A stretch of 64,000 bases of DNA from Meandrina meandrites (GCA_963693305.1 OY855913.1:7062201-7126200); one strand, 5' to 3'. Numbered from the stretch's first letter, positions 12,145 to 24,714 are shown. Made by a program: numbers and translations. Notes: generated from the sequence alone by a model not told the origin.

Positions 12145-12675
12145 CAGAAACTCATAAAGAGTTGAAACGTATAACGCACGTTCACAGCGTTCGAACATTC
12201 AGTTTGCCAAGTACCATATTTGGAAACACAAGGAGCTTGTACGCGAATGATTTACACACGTAACGACACACGCAAGAAAATTTTCGCTTTTGCGGTAAGT
12301 CACTTGAATTCCGACGTAAACGCCGTGAATTACTCACAGACACTAAAGAAATTCATCAAGAGTGTCCAAGTGAAGTTCTCCGGACCATTAAATGACGATG
12401 AAACAGAGGAATTGAACCAAATTTAACTCTAATCAGCTGTCTATTTAACCAAACAAGATTACGCCATTTAGCGCGAGCTAGCGCGCGCTGTGAATTTAAT
12501 CCAAATATTGCAATTTTGATTGGTTGATTTTTTTCTCATGGGTTTTCCAAATATGGTACTTATTGGAAACGAATGTTCAAACGCTTTGTACTATTGTGTT
12601 CGTGGTCTGTCCCCTTAGAATTGTACAATGCGAATCATAGGGAGTTACACGTTTCAACCCTTATGGGTTTCTGGA
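12145..12675. mobile_element. Non-autonomous inverted-repeat element
   Basis: The outer arms pair 'cagaaactcataaagagttgaaacgtataac' (12147) with 'gtttcaacccttatgggtttctgg' (12652). The inner arms pair 'gttcgaacattcagtttgcc…taccatatttgga' (12189) with its complement ending at about 12590. The interior frame 12220-12426 (68 aa) has no recognised homology. Confidence 0.65.
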
Positions 12676-12689
12676 GAAATTAAATACGG

Positions 12690-13480
12690 CTTCACTATTT
12701 TTATGTTAAGCAAATATTAATGCGGAATACTCTCCATTCCTTACAAAAATGCCCCTAGCCATGCAGTTTTACTGGATACTTTTATTTAGGCAATAGCATG
12801 CCAAGCTCTGCTCAATGATCGCATGATCGTAGCTTCACTATTTTTATATTATGCAAATATTAACAACGCAGAAAACTCTCTGTTTCCTATAGAAACGCCA
12901 CTGGGGCTAACAAGCTCTGCTCGGTGATCGCACGTACCTTAACGAGCTCATTTATTAACTGTCAGAAATTCCATGTTCCATGACTTGTTGAATGTGACTT
13001 TTCAATTCCTAGTACTCTGTTTTCTCACTTGCTCTTTTATATTGTCACGTTTTCCGTTTTTCTTTTTAACTTAAGTAAACTCTCCCTTTCCTGGAGAAAT
13101 ACCACTATCCATGCGCTGTTGCTAGGCAATATACTGGCTAGTAAGCTCTGCTCATTGATCGCACGATCGCAGCATTACTATATTTTATTTCTAATGCAGA
13201 AAACTCTCCTGCCATTGAGAAATGCCTCTAGCTATGCGCTATTTCTAGGTGCTTAAATTTCGGTTATAGCAAGCTTTGCTCAGTGATCGCACGTTCGTAG
13301 CTTCACTTTTCTTAATATTAAGCAAATATCAATGATGCAGAAATCTCTCCCTACATTAGAGAAATGCCCCTAGCCATGCGCTATTTATTCTAATGCTGAC
13401 AGGCTCTGCTTCACTATTTTGATATTAACAAATATTAACGCAGAAAACTCTCTCTTTCCTATAGAACCCAGCCATAGCCA
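12690..13480. repeat. Degenerate tandem repeat array 2
   Basis: Same unit as at 600-2060: 'ctctgctcagtgatcgcacg', 'ttaagcaaatattaa', 'gcagaaaactctcc', 'atgcgctatttctagg'. About five to six diverged units are present. No gene is seen. Confidence 0.75.
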
Positions 13481-14620
13481 TTCTCATTTGCTTTTGTTGT
13501 ATTGTATCCTAGCAACGTTGTACATCTCGTTAGGCGAACAGTGCCGAGTAGCATCCGATGATTTCCGTTCACTTTCCAGCAAACTTGCTTTCCAGTGACT
13601 CTGAACTGTTTTGGAGATTTAACCACAAGCAGACAATCCTCTGTGTTTGAATCCACGTGGCGTACGCCATGTGTACGCGTCATGATACGCCATTTGCAAT
13701 AGCGTTATTATAAGAGCTTTTATGGGAATATAACGATCGTACAAAACAGTTCAAAATAAGGGGGGGATATTAGTACTTGCCCTGTTGTGTGTATAACTTG
13801 TGTTTTTATGGCGTTTGGAGACGGTTCAGAGCGATTCCAATGGGTTTTAGCTTCTCTGGTTTTCTCTCCATATGAAATGTCCTTCAACTGTTCCTTCTTC
13901 GCCATGGCGAAAGAATTTTAAAAAATTACTTTGACAACACCACACAAGGCATCAAATAGCGCGAATTTTGGCGCGGGTTTGTGAGTTTCTCCTTTAATAG
14001 CTGTATGTATATTGCGTTAAATGAAAACATTTTGTTGAAAGGTTAAATTTTTTGCTTTGCTGTAAATTAAGGTAAATTATACCCTGGGTTCCAGAGGGAT
14101 TGTTTTCATTGGTTTGCGGCAAATTGAGCGGCGAAGCCGCGATTGTGGCGTGGCACGCAAGAAACCAAAATAAAACACTTGTCTTTGGCGACCAAACCCT
14201 TCCATTTGGCGACCAAAATTTTTAGGTTAGTCGCCAGTTGGCGCCCTTAGGAAAAAGTTAATTTCGGACCCTGCAGCCATATTGTTAAGGTTCTTAAAGT
14301 CTAGAATCATCAAATAGCGCGAATTTTGGCGCCGGTTTAACTCGTCGTTTAAAAAGCGACCATCAGGTAGCCTCTCTATAGGTACCTTAAGACTTCCTTT
14401 TCGTCGCACTTCTTTTGCAAGTCTTCGATTTTTTAAGCAGAAATTCGCGACAGTGTAGTCAGTGTAAGTCACAGCCGAATAAATATCTCTCTTCAGCAAC
14501 AAAAAAAGCAATATAAACAGTTGCTGAAACAAAAATGTAACGATAAGTTTAATGGCTATTGGACGCTTATTTGCCTCTTCTCGTAAACTCGGCAAATATC
14601 TTGGTTGAAAGCGTAAGCTC
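13481..14620. other. No recognised gene
   Basis: A minus-strand frame at 13459-13683 and another at 14227-14721 are open but have no domain I recognise. A 25-bp direct repeat beginning 'catcaaatagcgcgaatttt' occurs at 13951 and 14308, which suggests an inserted or duplicated repeat fragment. Confidence 0.4.
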
Positions 14621-14689
14621 TTGACGGGTGAGCGGACAAAATGGTTCGGCAAACAATGCGATCCGTTGCGTAGCAGGGAAAATAACTCG

Positions 14690-16360
14690 GTAGAGACACG
14701 GGCTTTAGTGGCAGCCGGCACTTGTTTCAGTATACCAGCGGTACAGGGAACTTGTCCCTCTGCTTTACCTTGCGCAACACAGGAGAAAACCAGGAAACTT
14801 CTTTGGAACTCAGCAAATCTTCTTTATTGTTAACCTCGACGATACTTCACACTAGCTCATAGTACAGACTACTGAAGGTAATCGTAGCTGAGCGGCAGGT
14901 TCATCGAAGTAAACATTATGAGGTTCGAATGAGGTAATCATTAAGGCAATCTTTGGATCACTATCTGCATCTGGGCGAAGTCCTCTATGTAAAAATCACT
15001 AAAAACAAGTTACCAAAAGTACCCTGTATAATGCACGGTAACAAAAGTCGTAAATTTAACTTGGACTTGCCACTTTTTGCACTCTTAACTGTTTTAACTG
15101 TTTTTAAAATTGCCAAATAGTAAAAACAGACAAGATTCAAATTATGCTTTATCCGAGGCGAAACTGTAGCGAGCTTAGTTACTTACAGTATGCAAAATAA
15201 ATAATCTTTAAACCTTGAGTTGAACGTGCTAGCAATAAATTATTGGCACCATGTTTAAATTAACAGATAAGTATTCTTCAGAATTCTGTTTGAACAGGGA
15301 CAGATGGTAACACTTTTGGTTTAACTTGAACATCAGTTTTAAGAGTCCTTAAATGTGCCACTTTAAATTGTTTTTAAAATTGCCGCGTAAAACAGTTCTT
15401 AAAATTGTCACTTTTAAGAGTTCTGAAAAGTGCACTTTGAATAAGCAGTTATTAAACTGCAACTTTTAACAGTTCGTCCTTAAAATTGCCTTTTTTCAAG
15501 GTCCTTAAATTGCCACTTTTAAGCGTACTCATGCAAAATTAAGTACCACTTTTTAACAGTTCTTAAAAGTACCACTTTTAAGAGCTTTTAAATGTGTCAC
15601 TTTTTCGATGTAAATTTACGACTTTCGGTGTCCCTTTTTAGTGATGTTTACATAGAGGACGGGGCCTAGATGTTGATAATGATAGTCTTTAAGGTAATGA
15701 CTAAAGTAATGGTAAGCAACAGTTTGCGCGTTGCTTTATACTTGTCTTTCACGATTGATTTCTAGTACAAAAGAGATCCATTGTACATGAAAAAGTTACT
15801 TTTCCATGCGGAATATTGATTGGTATGATGTGTAAATTAAAAGATAAGTATTCTTTAGAATTTTGTTTGTACAGGAACAGATGGTAACACTTTTGGTTCG
15901 ACCCGAAAATCGTAAACAACTTAGTATTAAAATATGGATATGGGATGGATCAGCGCTAGTGCAGTGACACGCCTTTTCTTCTCCGAAGTATCTAGTAAAG
16001 TAGTTTGTTTGAATTGATTTCATAACAATCTTTAGTTTAACTTTTCTGTATAATCTTGTTACTAAAGTTTACTGTTATTCTGTTTTGACCAAGCATTTTC
16101 GGTTTCGTAGTAAAACAGTGGAAAGAACAGGATTTTGACAATGTTTACTCACGGGAAGGAACGTACATAAAAGTAGTCTACGCAGCTGCACCTGTTCGTA
16201 GAATGGACTGCGCAGGTCATTGCGTAAGCATAAATCACGAATTTTGACGTTTTGACAGATGATTGACAGTTTATACGTGGTCCCAATAAAAGAGCTCAAG
16301 CAAGATTTTTGAGTCAGATGTCACTAGACGTTGTAAACAGCTCGTACGGTAAGAAGGTGT
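14690..16360. repeat. Duplicated block C, copy 1, with AAAAGTG array
   Basis: The ends match 52508-52625 ('acgggctttagtgg…', 'ggtacagggaacttgt') and 54230-54860 ('gtaaacaactta', 'gtgcagtgacacgcc', 'gactgcgcaggtcattgcgtaagc'). Between them, at 15050-15610, is an irregular array of 20-30 bp units built on 'acttttaagagttcttaaaagtgcc', each palindromic. A similar array is at 53690-54090. No gene is found. Confidence 0.65.
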
Positions 16361-16762
16361 TAAATTCAGAGAATAAGAAATTGTTGCCAACAAGAAGTTC
16401 TGTCCTTAATTATAGAAGACAGAAGACCGAGCTAATTTCTCCGAATACAGTGAAGTCTCCTTCCACAGATCATTGCAAGGCAATCATCAAGGCAATCTTT
16501 AAGGTAATAACTAAGAAACAAGTCATTGTTTATCGTTTCCGGTTAGGGGGGAAGGGGCAGTGTGTTTGGTGATCCCACCACCACCTGAAATTCTCATTTT
16601 TTTCTGGTCCCCCTCAATGCTTGTCAGTTACGGCTGATCCCCCCTCCATACTTAAGAAAACCATGTGATTCCCCCTAAAACCTCCGCTTCCCCAGGCCGT
16701 AAAAATGACCGATCGCTGCCTCTATATAGAGCTGAACTAAGTAAGTACAGTTGTATTTCGAA

Positions 16763-18814
16763 ATGATGACACCCAGAGTGCTGAAAGTGTCGAGGAGAAA
16801 TGGGCGAACATCAAGAAGGCCTACAGCGATACGGCAAAGTCGGTTCTTGGTCATAGACAAAGAAAGGGCAAGACTTGGATAAGTGCAACAAGTTGGAGCA
16901 ACATTGACGAAAGAAGGAAACTGAAGAAGAAGATGGAAGAAACAAGATCAGAAAGGATAAGAGAAAGAAGGAGAATAGAATACAATGAGAAGAACAAGGT
17001 AGTAAAGAGAAGCTTGAGAGCAGACAAGAGGGAATGGGCAAATGCGCTTGCAAGGGAAGCCGAGGAGGCTGCAAGGAGTGGCAACCTAAAAGAGGTGTAT
17101 GAGGTAACGAAGACGTTATGCCACGACAGACCACGAAGAATGAATATGGTGAAAGACCAGGATGGAAAGCTATTAACAACAGAAGAGGAGATCAGACAGA
17201 GGTGGCAAGAACATTTCGACAATGTCCTGAATAGGCCTGAGCCGGTAGCCCCCGCAGTTGTCGACGATAGGCAACTAAACGAAATAGATGTCAGCGACGA
17301 ATGTATCACCCGACAGGAAATAAAGCAGGCTCTGAAGAACATGAAGAATGGCAAGGCGGCTGGAATGGATTCAATCACAACAGAGCTACTGAAGGCTGAC
17401 CTGGAGACAACTGCGTGCGTGCTAGAAGACCTATTCCGCACGGTGTGGGAGTCAGAAGAAATCCCGGTGGACTGGAATTGTGGTCTGATCGTTAAGCTTC
17501 CCAAAAAGGGGGATCTTACTGACTGTGGCAACTGGCGTGGAATAACGTTGTTATCTGTACCAGCGAAAGTTATGGGAAGAGTAATTATCACCAGACTGCA
17601 CGATGCAGTGGATGGAATGCTAAGAGAAGAACAGGCAGGTTTCAGAAGTGGGCGAAGCACGACTGAACACATCTTTGTGCTCCGAAATGTCATCGAACAA
17701 TCGTTGGAATGGAATGCAAGTCTGTATACCTGTTTTGCAGACTACGAGAAAGCATTTGATAGTGTCCACCGCGAAACACTGTGGAGGATAATGCAGTCTT
17801 ATGGAATACCATCAAAATTCATAAGAATGGTCAAATTGTTTTACAGCAACACCAAGTGCGCAGTGATCGATGGGGCGAGCCAGTGTAATTGGTTTGACGT
17901 GAAAGCAGGTGTGAAGCAGGGTTGTGTGATGTCGGGATTTCTTTTCCTGTTGGTGGTGGACTGGATTATGTGTAGGACTACGGAGCAAGGTAATACAGGG
18001 ATTCGATGGAAGATGATGAGACAGCTTGAAGACCTAGACTATGCCGATGACATTGCGCTCATTTCCAGCACATGGACGCAAGCACAAACGAAGTTAGAAA
18101 GACTGGGGAGAAATAGTGAAGGTACGGGTCTGAAGATAAACATCAACAAAACGAAGGTGCTTAGACTCAATGCTAGGAGACAAGATCCTATAAAGATAAA
18201 TGCCACTGATGTAGAGGACACCGACAGCTTTGTCTATCTAGGGGCCATTGTTAACAACTTGGGTGGCGCCGAACAGGACATTCGGAGCAGGTTAGGTAAA
18301 GCTAGAAGTGTTTTTCATCGACTTTCAAAGGTGTGGAGAACAGGTGAATTCCGCCGAGAAACTAAGTTGAGGATCTTCAAGTCAAACATCATTGCTGTCC
18401 TGTTGTATGGATGCGAGACTTGGAGAATGACAAAAAAGACTTGACACCTTCCTTCACAAATGCCTAAGGAGAATCTTGAAAGTCCATTGGCCCATGCGTG
18501 TGTCCAATGATGAAATTCGGAGAAGAGCGGGAATCGAAAAGATCAGTTCACAAGTACGACGTAGGCGATGGAAGTGGATAGGTCATGTTCTTCGTATGGC
18601 ACCAAACCGTAACCCACACGTGGCATTATCCTGGGCACCAAGTGGAAAAAGAAGTAGAGGACGGCCAAGGGAAACATGGCGGAGAACGGTGGAGAAAGAA
18701 CGCACTGAGCTGGGACTAAAATCGTGGGCCGCAGCAGCAGCTGTGGCCAAGAATAGGGACAGATGGCGAGCATTAACGTCCGGCCCTATCCCCCACTTGG
18801 GGGCAAGGAACTAA
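16763..18814 (+). pseudogene. Non-LTR retrotransposon (LINE) reverse transcriptase, truncated and frameshifted
   Basis: The frame is open from about 16765 through 18444 and contains reverse transcriptase motifs: FADYEKAFDSV (about 17737), GVKQGCVMSGFLF (about 17908) and the catalytic YADD (about 18038). At about 18440 the frame shifts; the next frame carries the usual C-terminal tail of this LINE type, with IGHVLRM and KRSRGRPRETWRRTVE. The N-terminal endonuclease domain is missing, so the copy is 5'-truncated as is typical after incomplete reverse transcription. The 3' tail (18781-18815, ggccctatcccccac…) recurs alone at 43855-43895. The clade could be RTE-like or a related group; I cannot settle it by eye. 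Confidence 0.85.
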
Positions 18815-19855
18815 GAGAGTGATTTCCAGTACGAAAGAGATCGATTGTACAGGAAAGAAAGTAAGTTTTTCACGGGAGAGATTGATTTAGTTTTCAGAAT
18901 ATAATATTTTCATTGATTATAATTAGTTTACTTTTGAACGTTAACCATGAGGAATATAACACAAGAATAAAAGATTACTTCGAAATGCAGAAATCTATTA
19001 TGCTTATGAATAAATCGAGCTATTATACTCTATTTGCTAAGTACGGGCAGGCCCAAATGTAAACCTATGTAACTGTATCTAATGTAACTATTGTAGAAGT
19101 ATTGTTATAATCAGTATCTTTATTCTTCTGGCACTGAGGTATTTTCTGAGTTCGGTTCCTTCTACTTAAGTAGGGGTCTTAATCCTCTCGTGACAATAAC
19201 AAGGAATCATTGTTTATACGTCGTAAAATATCGAACATTGAGAGATGAGCAGAGATGACATATAGTTTGTTTAGTTTTTAGGCGTTTTATATTTTCATAT
19301 TCTATCTGATTACGCGAATTTTTAAATCCTCTATTGAATCTTGAGATCTTCGTTTTTCAGCGGTAATTGTCGCGTCTTCGATTTCTTCGGAAACACCCGT
19401 AAGGCCTCTCGGGAGCGTAGTCTGCGTGGTCACGCAACTTAAGTAACGCTTGCGTTAGCTACAACGGGTAACGGATAGTCATGGGCTTTTCACTCTATCT
19501 ATCCTATAAATCCAGAAAAAGGTAAAAAGGTTCTTATTTCTTTTAACCTAAGCTTTTTCCACCTCTATCCAGGCCAGAAAGGTCAACCATCTCAGCTGAC
19601 AGTTATCTGAACGTTTCTCAGCTATCATTTAAAAAAACTGCCATTTCTCAGCTGACAGTTAAAATTTTGGCCAATTCTCAGCTATCAGTTAACCCAATGC
19701 ACACCCTCGAAATACCACGATTGTGAAAGTTTCAAGATCTCTTGTGAAGATTTTTGTGTCCTACGTTTTGAGTCTCGGTACCAAGAAAGGCCGTTCCTGT
19801 TAGGGGGAGGGGGTTCTTAGCTACAAGTTTGCTGCTAAGAAAGGTTTCTGAAAAA
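18815..19855. other. AT-rich stretch without recognised gene
   Basis: Around 19590-19690 the phrase 'tctcagctgacagtta' and variants repeat three to four times. A looser version occurs in intron 1 of gene 1 (about 3890-4010). Otherwise nothing is recognised. Confidence 0.4.
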
Positions 19856-20480
19856 AAACAAGCTTTTTGCACAACTTTGTTCCATTGAAGAGTCCTTCAA
19901 GAATTTCAAATCATAGCCATATTTTACAAGTCACATGGCAGGAATAGAAAAAAGAAACCTAAAACTGAAATGGCATATAGATCTGAAAATTACAATCCGT
20001 GTCAACAGATAAAGAACGTTCACATGCTTAATGCTTCGTATGTTTTTTTTTTTATGAAATTCGAATATAATTATTATAAAAGTTATGTTGTAGTTAACAC
20101 CCGTATTTTCAGATTTTCTTCAGTAGCGTTCCATTTTATGCATGTAAATTATAATCAAGGCTATGTTATCTCCTCCATGCATGTTTTAGGGATTTTAGAT
20201 TCTAATTCGCGGTTTGGGACTGGCATTAGTTACGCGCGCTCAAGAGTCCCCCCCCCCCCCCCCCCCCCCCCACCACCACCACCACCACCATCAAAACAAA
20301 AATAAATTCACTTTTAAGCATCACCAAAGGCCCCAAAATGGCTTGCCACTAAAACTGCTCTAGATCTGTAGATGAGAAGGACCCCCTTAATTTGGCAAAC
20401 GGGAACTGTCGGAAGGGTCACTGAAGAATGTGTCTTAAGCACGACCGACTTAAATGACGTTTTGATAGCTCCGACTGTTG
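19855..20480. repeat. Duplicated block A, copy 3 (partial), with C-run and CCA microsatellite
   Basis: This matches the first ~600 bp of 5985-7072. At 20250-20293 it carries a run of about 20 C followed by (CCA) repeats. The open frame 19970-20305 ending in a proline run is an artefact of this microsatellite. Confidence 0.7.
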
Positions 20481-20618
20481 CTCTGACTATTTTTAGTTTA
20501 ATGTATGAGTTGACTTAGTTAAGATGGTTATGTTAAAAGCTATAATTAGTATATACGGTATACGCTACAACACATACAAGCAAGTATACTTATGGCATGG
20601 GTTACACGTGTACTTGTA

Positions 20619-22176
20619 GAGGGTCCCCAATAGGTTTTTCGGGATCCGGGATTTGGCTTATTTGAAGGCCGGGATTCGGGATTTCGGAGAAAAAGGGGAG
20701 CGAGATTCGGGATTGTAATTTTGAACGGGACACGGGATTTGGCGATTTTACGAAGCGGGACTCGGGAAGTGTTATTTTGAAGAGCCGTGATTCGGGAAGT
20801 CCGTTGACGAAAATGTACGAAACCAACCTGTCATCTTCATGAATGTCGGAAATTGGCGAGCAAAATGTATCCACGATCCGATCACGCGGCTAATTTGTGA
20901 CCCCTATGGTGATCTGGTCTGTTTCCGTGAACCTTGGTCGTAATAATATCCTTTGGATTCGATTCACAAGCGATCTTTTGTCAACCGCAAAATCTCGAGT
21001 ATCAAGTTATTGTATATTGATCGGCACGTGTGGCTATAGCTTTAGGTCGTCGACGGAGAGTTACACAGTATTATTTGGAGAAGCGTGTCCTAGCGGATCT
21101 TAGTGATGTCGGCTAACACCGATGTTAAAAGTTGTGGAACTCTTTTTTCATGAAAAACGGAAGAGCTGAAGTTCATTTTTGCGAAAGGAAAAATTTGAGG
21201 GCGCAACTTCACCGCTCAAGGAAACTTTAAGGTTTTAAAGTAAAGAAATAATCCTTGCGGTAAAATTGCAAAGAAAGAAGCCTGAAAAAATTCAGGGTTT
21301 CAACGGGATTTAAACCCGTGACCTCCGCGATACCGCTACGATGCTCCTCTACCAACTGAGCTTGTAGTTACCGATTTAGAACCTTGCTTTTCTCAGTATT
21401 CTGGACTCACTTCATCCCTGCTATCGGCATACCTTGCGAACAGGTGAACAAAAAAGTTAAAAAAAAAAACCGAGGGGCTCGTTCCTCCCCCCTCCCCCAA
21501 ACCTCCACCCACAGACACTTTTTGGGGAAAAAGAAGGATGAACAACCTTATATTGTGATGTCCATATATTTCTCGGCTACTCTCGTGATTGCAAGTTGCC
21601 TTAATGTGTTATATACGACAATTCAAATTCAAAACATGGCTTCAAGATGGCTTGCAAATGACAACAAACTGCTTCTCAAAACTGCACTAAATGGGATTAG
21701 AGCATGTCTAGATTTTCACAATTTTCCCTGGGGAGGATGCCCCCGTACCCCCCTATGGAAGCTGGCCTCCAACACACTTAACACATCACCACCAGTGCTA
21801 ACTTTTGGCCCCTCTCACTTACAAATTCGTTCCTTCAGGCCTGACTAAAGGGTGGCGCTAAAGACATAGAATAACCGGGACGTACAACACAATAAGGGAC
21901 TGTGCGACCTAGTTCATTTGAAATTGAAATCTGCTAGATGAAAACTATTCCGTACCTTTTGGTGGAAAGAGCTAATTTTCATACTTGGATTTGCTGTGAG
22001 GCCATGAGGGAATCTGGACACCATAAAAAGGCCTTTTCCGTTGAGGTAAGGGACCTTAAAAAAAGCTAATGACCGGGATCGGGATTGGCCGCTGAAAATC
22101 GTCGGGATTACGGGATTGAGGAAAAATTTTGGTCGGGATGGCGGGATTGAAGAACCCTTGGCTATTGGGGACCCTC
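20619..22176. mobile_element. 1.56-kb DNA transposon with 15-bp TIRs
   Basis: A perfect 15-bp inverted terminus, GAGGGTCCCCAATAG, starts at 20619 and its complement ends at 22176. It is flanked by a 6-bp direct repeat CTTGTA (20613-20618 and 22177-22182). The subterminal regions at both ends are rich in 'cgggatt' repeats. No transposase is seen; a tRNA-derived SINE lies inside. The superfamily is unassigned. Confidence 0.8.
21270..21369 (-). repeat. tRNA-derived SINE head
   Basis: Read on the minus strand it has a tRNA-like A box (agctcagttggtagag) and B box (ggtcacgggtttaaatccc). It is followed by 'cctgaattttttcaggcttc', a hairpin often seen after tRNA heads in SINEs. The anticodon stem is imperfect and there is no CCA-ready acceptor stem, so it is a SINE rather than a functional tRNA. 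Confidence 0.65.
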
Positions 22177-22359
22177 CTTGTACATAGAATCGTTGCTCCT
22201 TGCTTTAACAGTAATTTAAACGTCTGTTATTTTGTAGATGAAGATTTCTCTACCGCAGTATCGAAATGGAGGGTGTAGTTTATTATAGCAGTTTACTATA
22301 TGTATAATAATTATAAAATCTACTTTTTATCCCAGATTGATCGTAAGACCTTAGCACTG

Positions 22360-22745
22360 GGGATGGGCATGCGCCAAAAGGTAAACGTGGTCACGGAGCA
22401 GTGCTTGCTGGCGCAAATGAGCCATTAAAATGGCACATTTGTTAAATGTCAACTGCCAGTTTCATTTCTCTCATTAGAATCCTTTATAAGAGAGAGCGCC
22501 TAATATATCCTCTGCAGAGAAGCAACTAGTAACAGAACAGAAGTCTAACTTGTCGCAGAAGAGGTTCTTCAAGTTGCAGTAAGTTACATCTTTTATCATG
22601 TTTATAAGATATAATGGCTTCGTGATGTTGTACTTCTGCAATACCAAACAGTACCAAACAAGACGAAGCAGACAACACTATTTTCCTTTAGAGACGATTT
22701 CTACAAAATTAAAAGACAAGTCTTACAAAAGTACAAAATACCGTC
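22360..22745. repeat. LTR-like repeat, copy 2
   Basis: Close match to 1935-2300. It lies directly beyond the downstream (left) end of the minus-strand BEL/Pao coding remnant, where a 3' LTR would be expected. A TATA-like 'cctttataagagagagcg' lies at about 22482. Confidence 0.45.
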
Positions 22746-22859
22746 TTTATGTTTACACGTCGCTTCAGTCGCGGAAATTTCACTGTAGTGCAAACAACCC
22801 TTCACCCTCATAAATATTAATCTAATCTAACTAGAATATAAACCAAGACATTATTTCAA

Positions 22860-24344
22860 AGTATTAGCCAGGTTTCAAACCATTCTTTGGGGTTTGTAAT
22901 ATGTTGTATCTCTCCTACACGGGTTGCCGCAAAGATATGAAATCCGTACGATTCTCTTTGTATCGTGCTATGCACTATTTGGGAGTCCGCGTTATGGTAG
23001 CACTTTATAAACGTGTACATCTGCATTGTTTGAGTAGGAATGTCTTAAGTCTCGAGTTTAGAAAAGCTCCACACAGTTCAATTATATCAATGGACATCCT
23101 TTTTATCGGTGCGAGTCGGTTTTTTGATAGTATAAGTCTGCAGCTATATCGTTCGTTGTTGAGTTTTCATCTTGCATATGCACAGGCACCGAAGGCGTTG
23201 CTGGATCCATCACTGAAGATAATTTTAATATCGGTTGTTTATCTGCTGCTTCCTTTGGTTTCACACATTGTTTAAATTTGACGTTGTTCATCTCCAAAAT
23301 GTCCTGGCAAAATTGTTTCCAGTGTTGTTTACATCATCCCATCCTAGTTTATTTTCGATCGCCCGTAGTTACCTCATTAAAATCTTTGCTATGACTGTAA
23401 ATTGTCCTGTTAAACCAAGCTTATCGTAAATGCTATTCACTTGTGATAGAATTATTCTTTTTGTTGGGTTGTTTGCATCATCGTGAGTCTTTTCGTTTCT
23501 TGTTTTCTTGTAGGTCGTTCGTAGGTGCATTTTATAAACAAATTCGTCTTGAAATTGGTGGTTTCCACTGCCACGCAATAAAGAAATAAAATCGAAACCA
23601 TTCAACGACAGAAGCTATGAAATTCAGATATTATAGAAGATAAATAGATAAAGAATTTTTCCAAATCTCAGGTCTGTGCGGTGCACCGTTTGCGAGTTAT
23701 TTGCCGACACTTTCCACGCAAATTTATAACGCTCAGTATGGACACGCCATATTTGTGTTCTTCCGAGGGACACAAACATGGCCGCCGTGATGTCAGAGAA
23801 ACCATCTGGAACTTAATTTTGCTATTAATAGCGACTACCTTTGGCTCATGATCTATTATACTTTTACATAAACAGCACTTAGTACATTGAGAATGTTCAA
23901 TCTGCAAAAATGGAAAGGAAAGGCCTTCTTTGAATCAAAACAACTTTGTCACGGCACTAAGCTTGATATCACATACGGCGGAGAACTCGAATATTCAAAA
24001 TGCTCTGTTTTTGAAACGAAGCGCACAACCAAGCTGGAAATTTGCAAAAAGATATATTTTTAGTTAATCTTACACCTAGTGACATCGAAAGTTTAGCAGG
24101 CCAATTGAATTTTGATTTCAGAATTTTATGACGTAACATGAAAACCAAGAATACCTTTTCCGTAGTGGAAGATTCAGAAGATTTGTCGCTGAGTATAGTT
24201 TTGAGTAGATCAATTCTATCATGCGTGAAAATCCATTCTTTCATTTTAAAGTTTCCTTTCTCAAGTGAGGCTTGTATATCCTTAGCAAGTTTTGTCGCCT
24301 TTTCTTTGGTGGGAGCACTCTCTATTATGTCACCCATGAACGTG
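22860..24344 (-). pseudogene. BEL/Pao retrotransposon pol, downstream part
   Basis: Reading leftward from 24344, the reverse transcriptase catalytic region (F/Y-M-G-D-I-I-E-S; BEL/Pao RTs normally have YVDD or YMDD) is followed by KLAKDIQASLEKGNFKMKEW. After a 594-bp MITE (23556-24149) it continues with DEFVYKMHLRTTYKK and SIYDKLGLTG (a P normally precedes LG). It then runs on to fragments with SQIVHSTIQRESYGF and TRVGEIQ near 22900. Several stops and shifts show decay. The integrase domain expected downstream is missing. The upstream part resumes at 39726 across the Polinton. Confidence 0.8.
23556..24149 (-). mobile_element. MITE family 'ATT', copy 3
   Basis: Reverse-complement copy of the elements at 8781 and 11308, flanked by AAT on both sides (ATT in element orientation). 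Taking out one AAT plus the element rejoins the BEL/Pao reading frame without a shift, which confirms the boundaries. Confidence 0.88.
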
Positions 24345-24714
24345 ACACACATGTATAATGAGGGTTCTAGCACAAATTTTATAACACACTTTTAATGATA
24401 TAAAACAAAGCTGTTTTCTCAAGAAACTCGGCTCCCTTTCTCGCCTCGTTTCTTGAGAAAACAGCTTTGTTTTATATCATTAAAAGTGTGTTATAAAATT
24501 TCTGCTAGAACCCTCATTATATATGTGTGTGTGGTGTAAGAGAAAATAAGCAAGCATGGAAGTAAACAAATAGCGTGACCCCAAACCGAGCGAGCGGATG
24601 TGACACAAAAAATTATTTTCTTTTGAAGAAATGTATGCACTGTCTATATACAAAAGTGTGCCAGAATTATTTTCCATTTGAACAATTATCTGCACTTGTA
24701 TATACGCCGAGATG
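24345..24714. repeat. Polinton left TIR with internal hairpin
   Basis: The sequence is inverted and nearly identical to 39356-39725. The outer half (24345-24530) is a palindrome with ~83-bp arms around a 20-bp loop (24428-24447). The inner end coincides with the ATG (24712) of the first gene, so its promoter must lie within the TIR. Confidence 0.93.

Noticed and set aside
13459..13683. 74-codon minus-strand frame with CLLVVKSPKQFRVTGKQVCW
   Set aside because: It looks somewhat protein-like, but I cannot place it in a family and it sits in repeat-rich DNA without splice context.
16851..17693. 280-codon minus-strand frame (Ser/Leu-rich)
   Set aside because: It is the antisense shadow of the LINE reverse transcriptase on the plus strand.
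19970..20305. 111-codon frame ending in polyproline
   Set aside because: The proline run is the CCA/C microsatellite, and the frame lies in non-coding duplicated block A.
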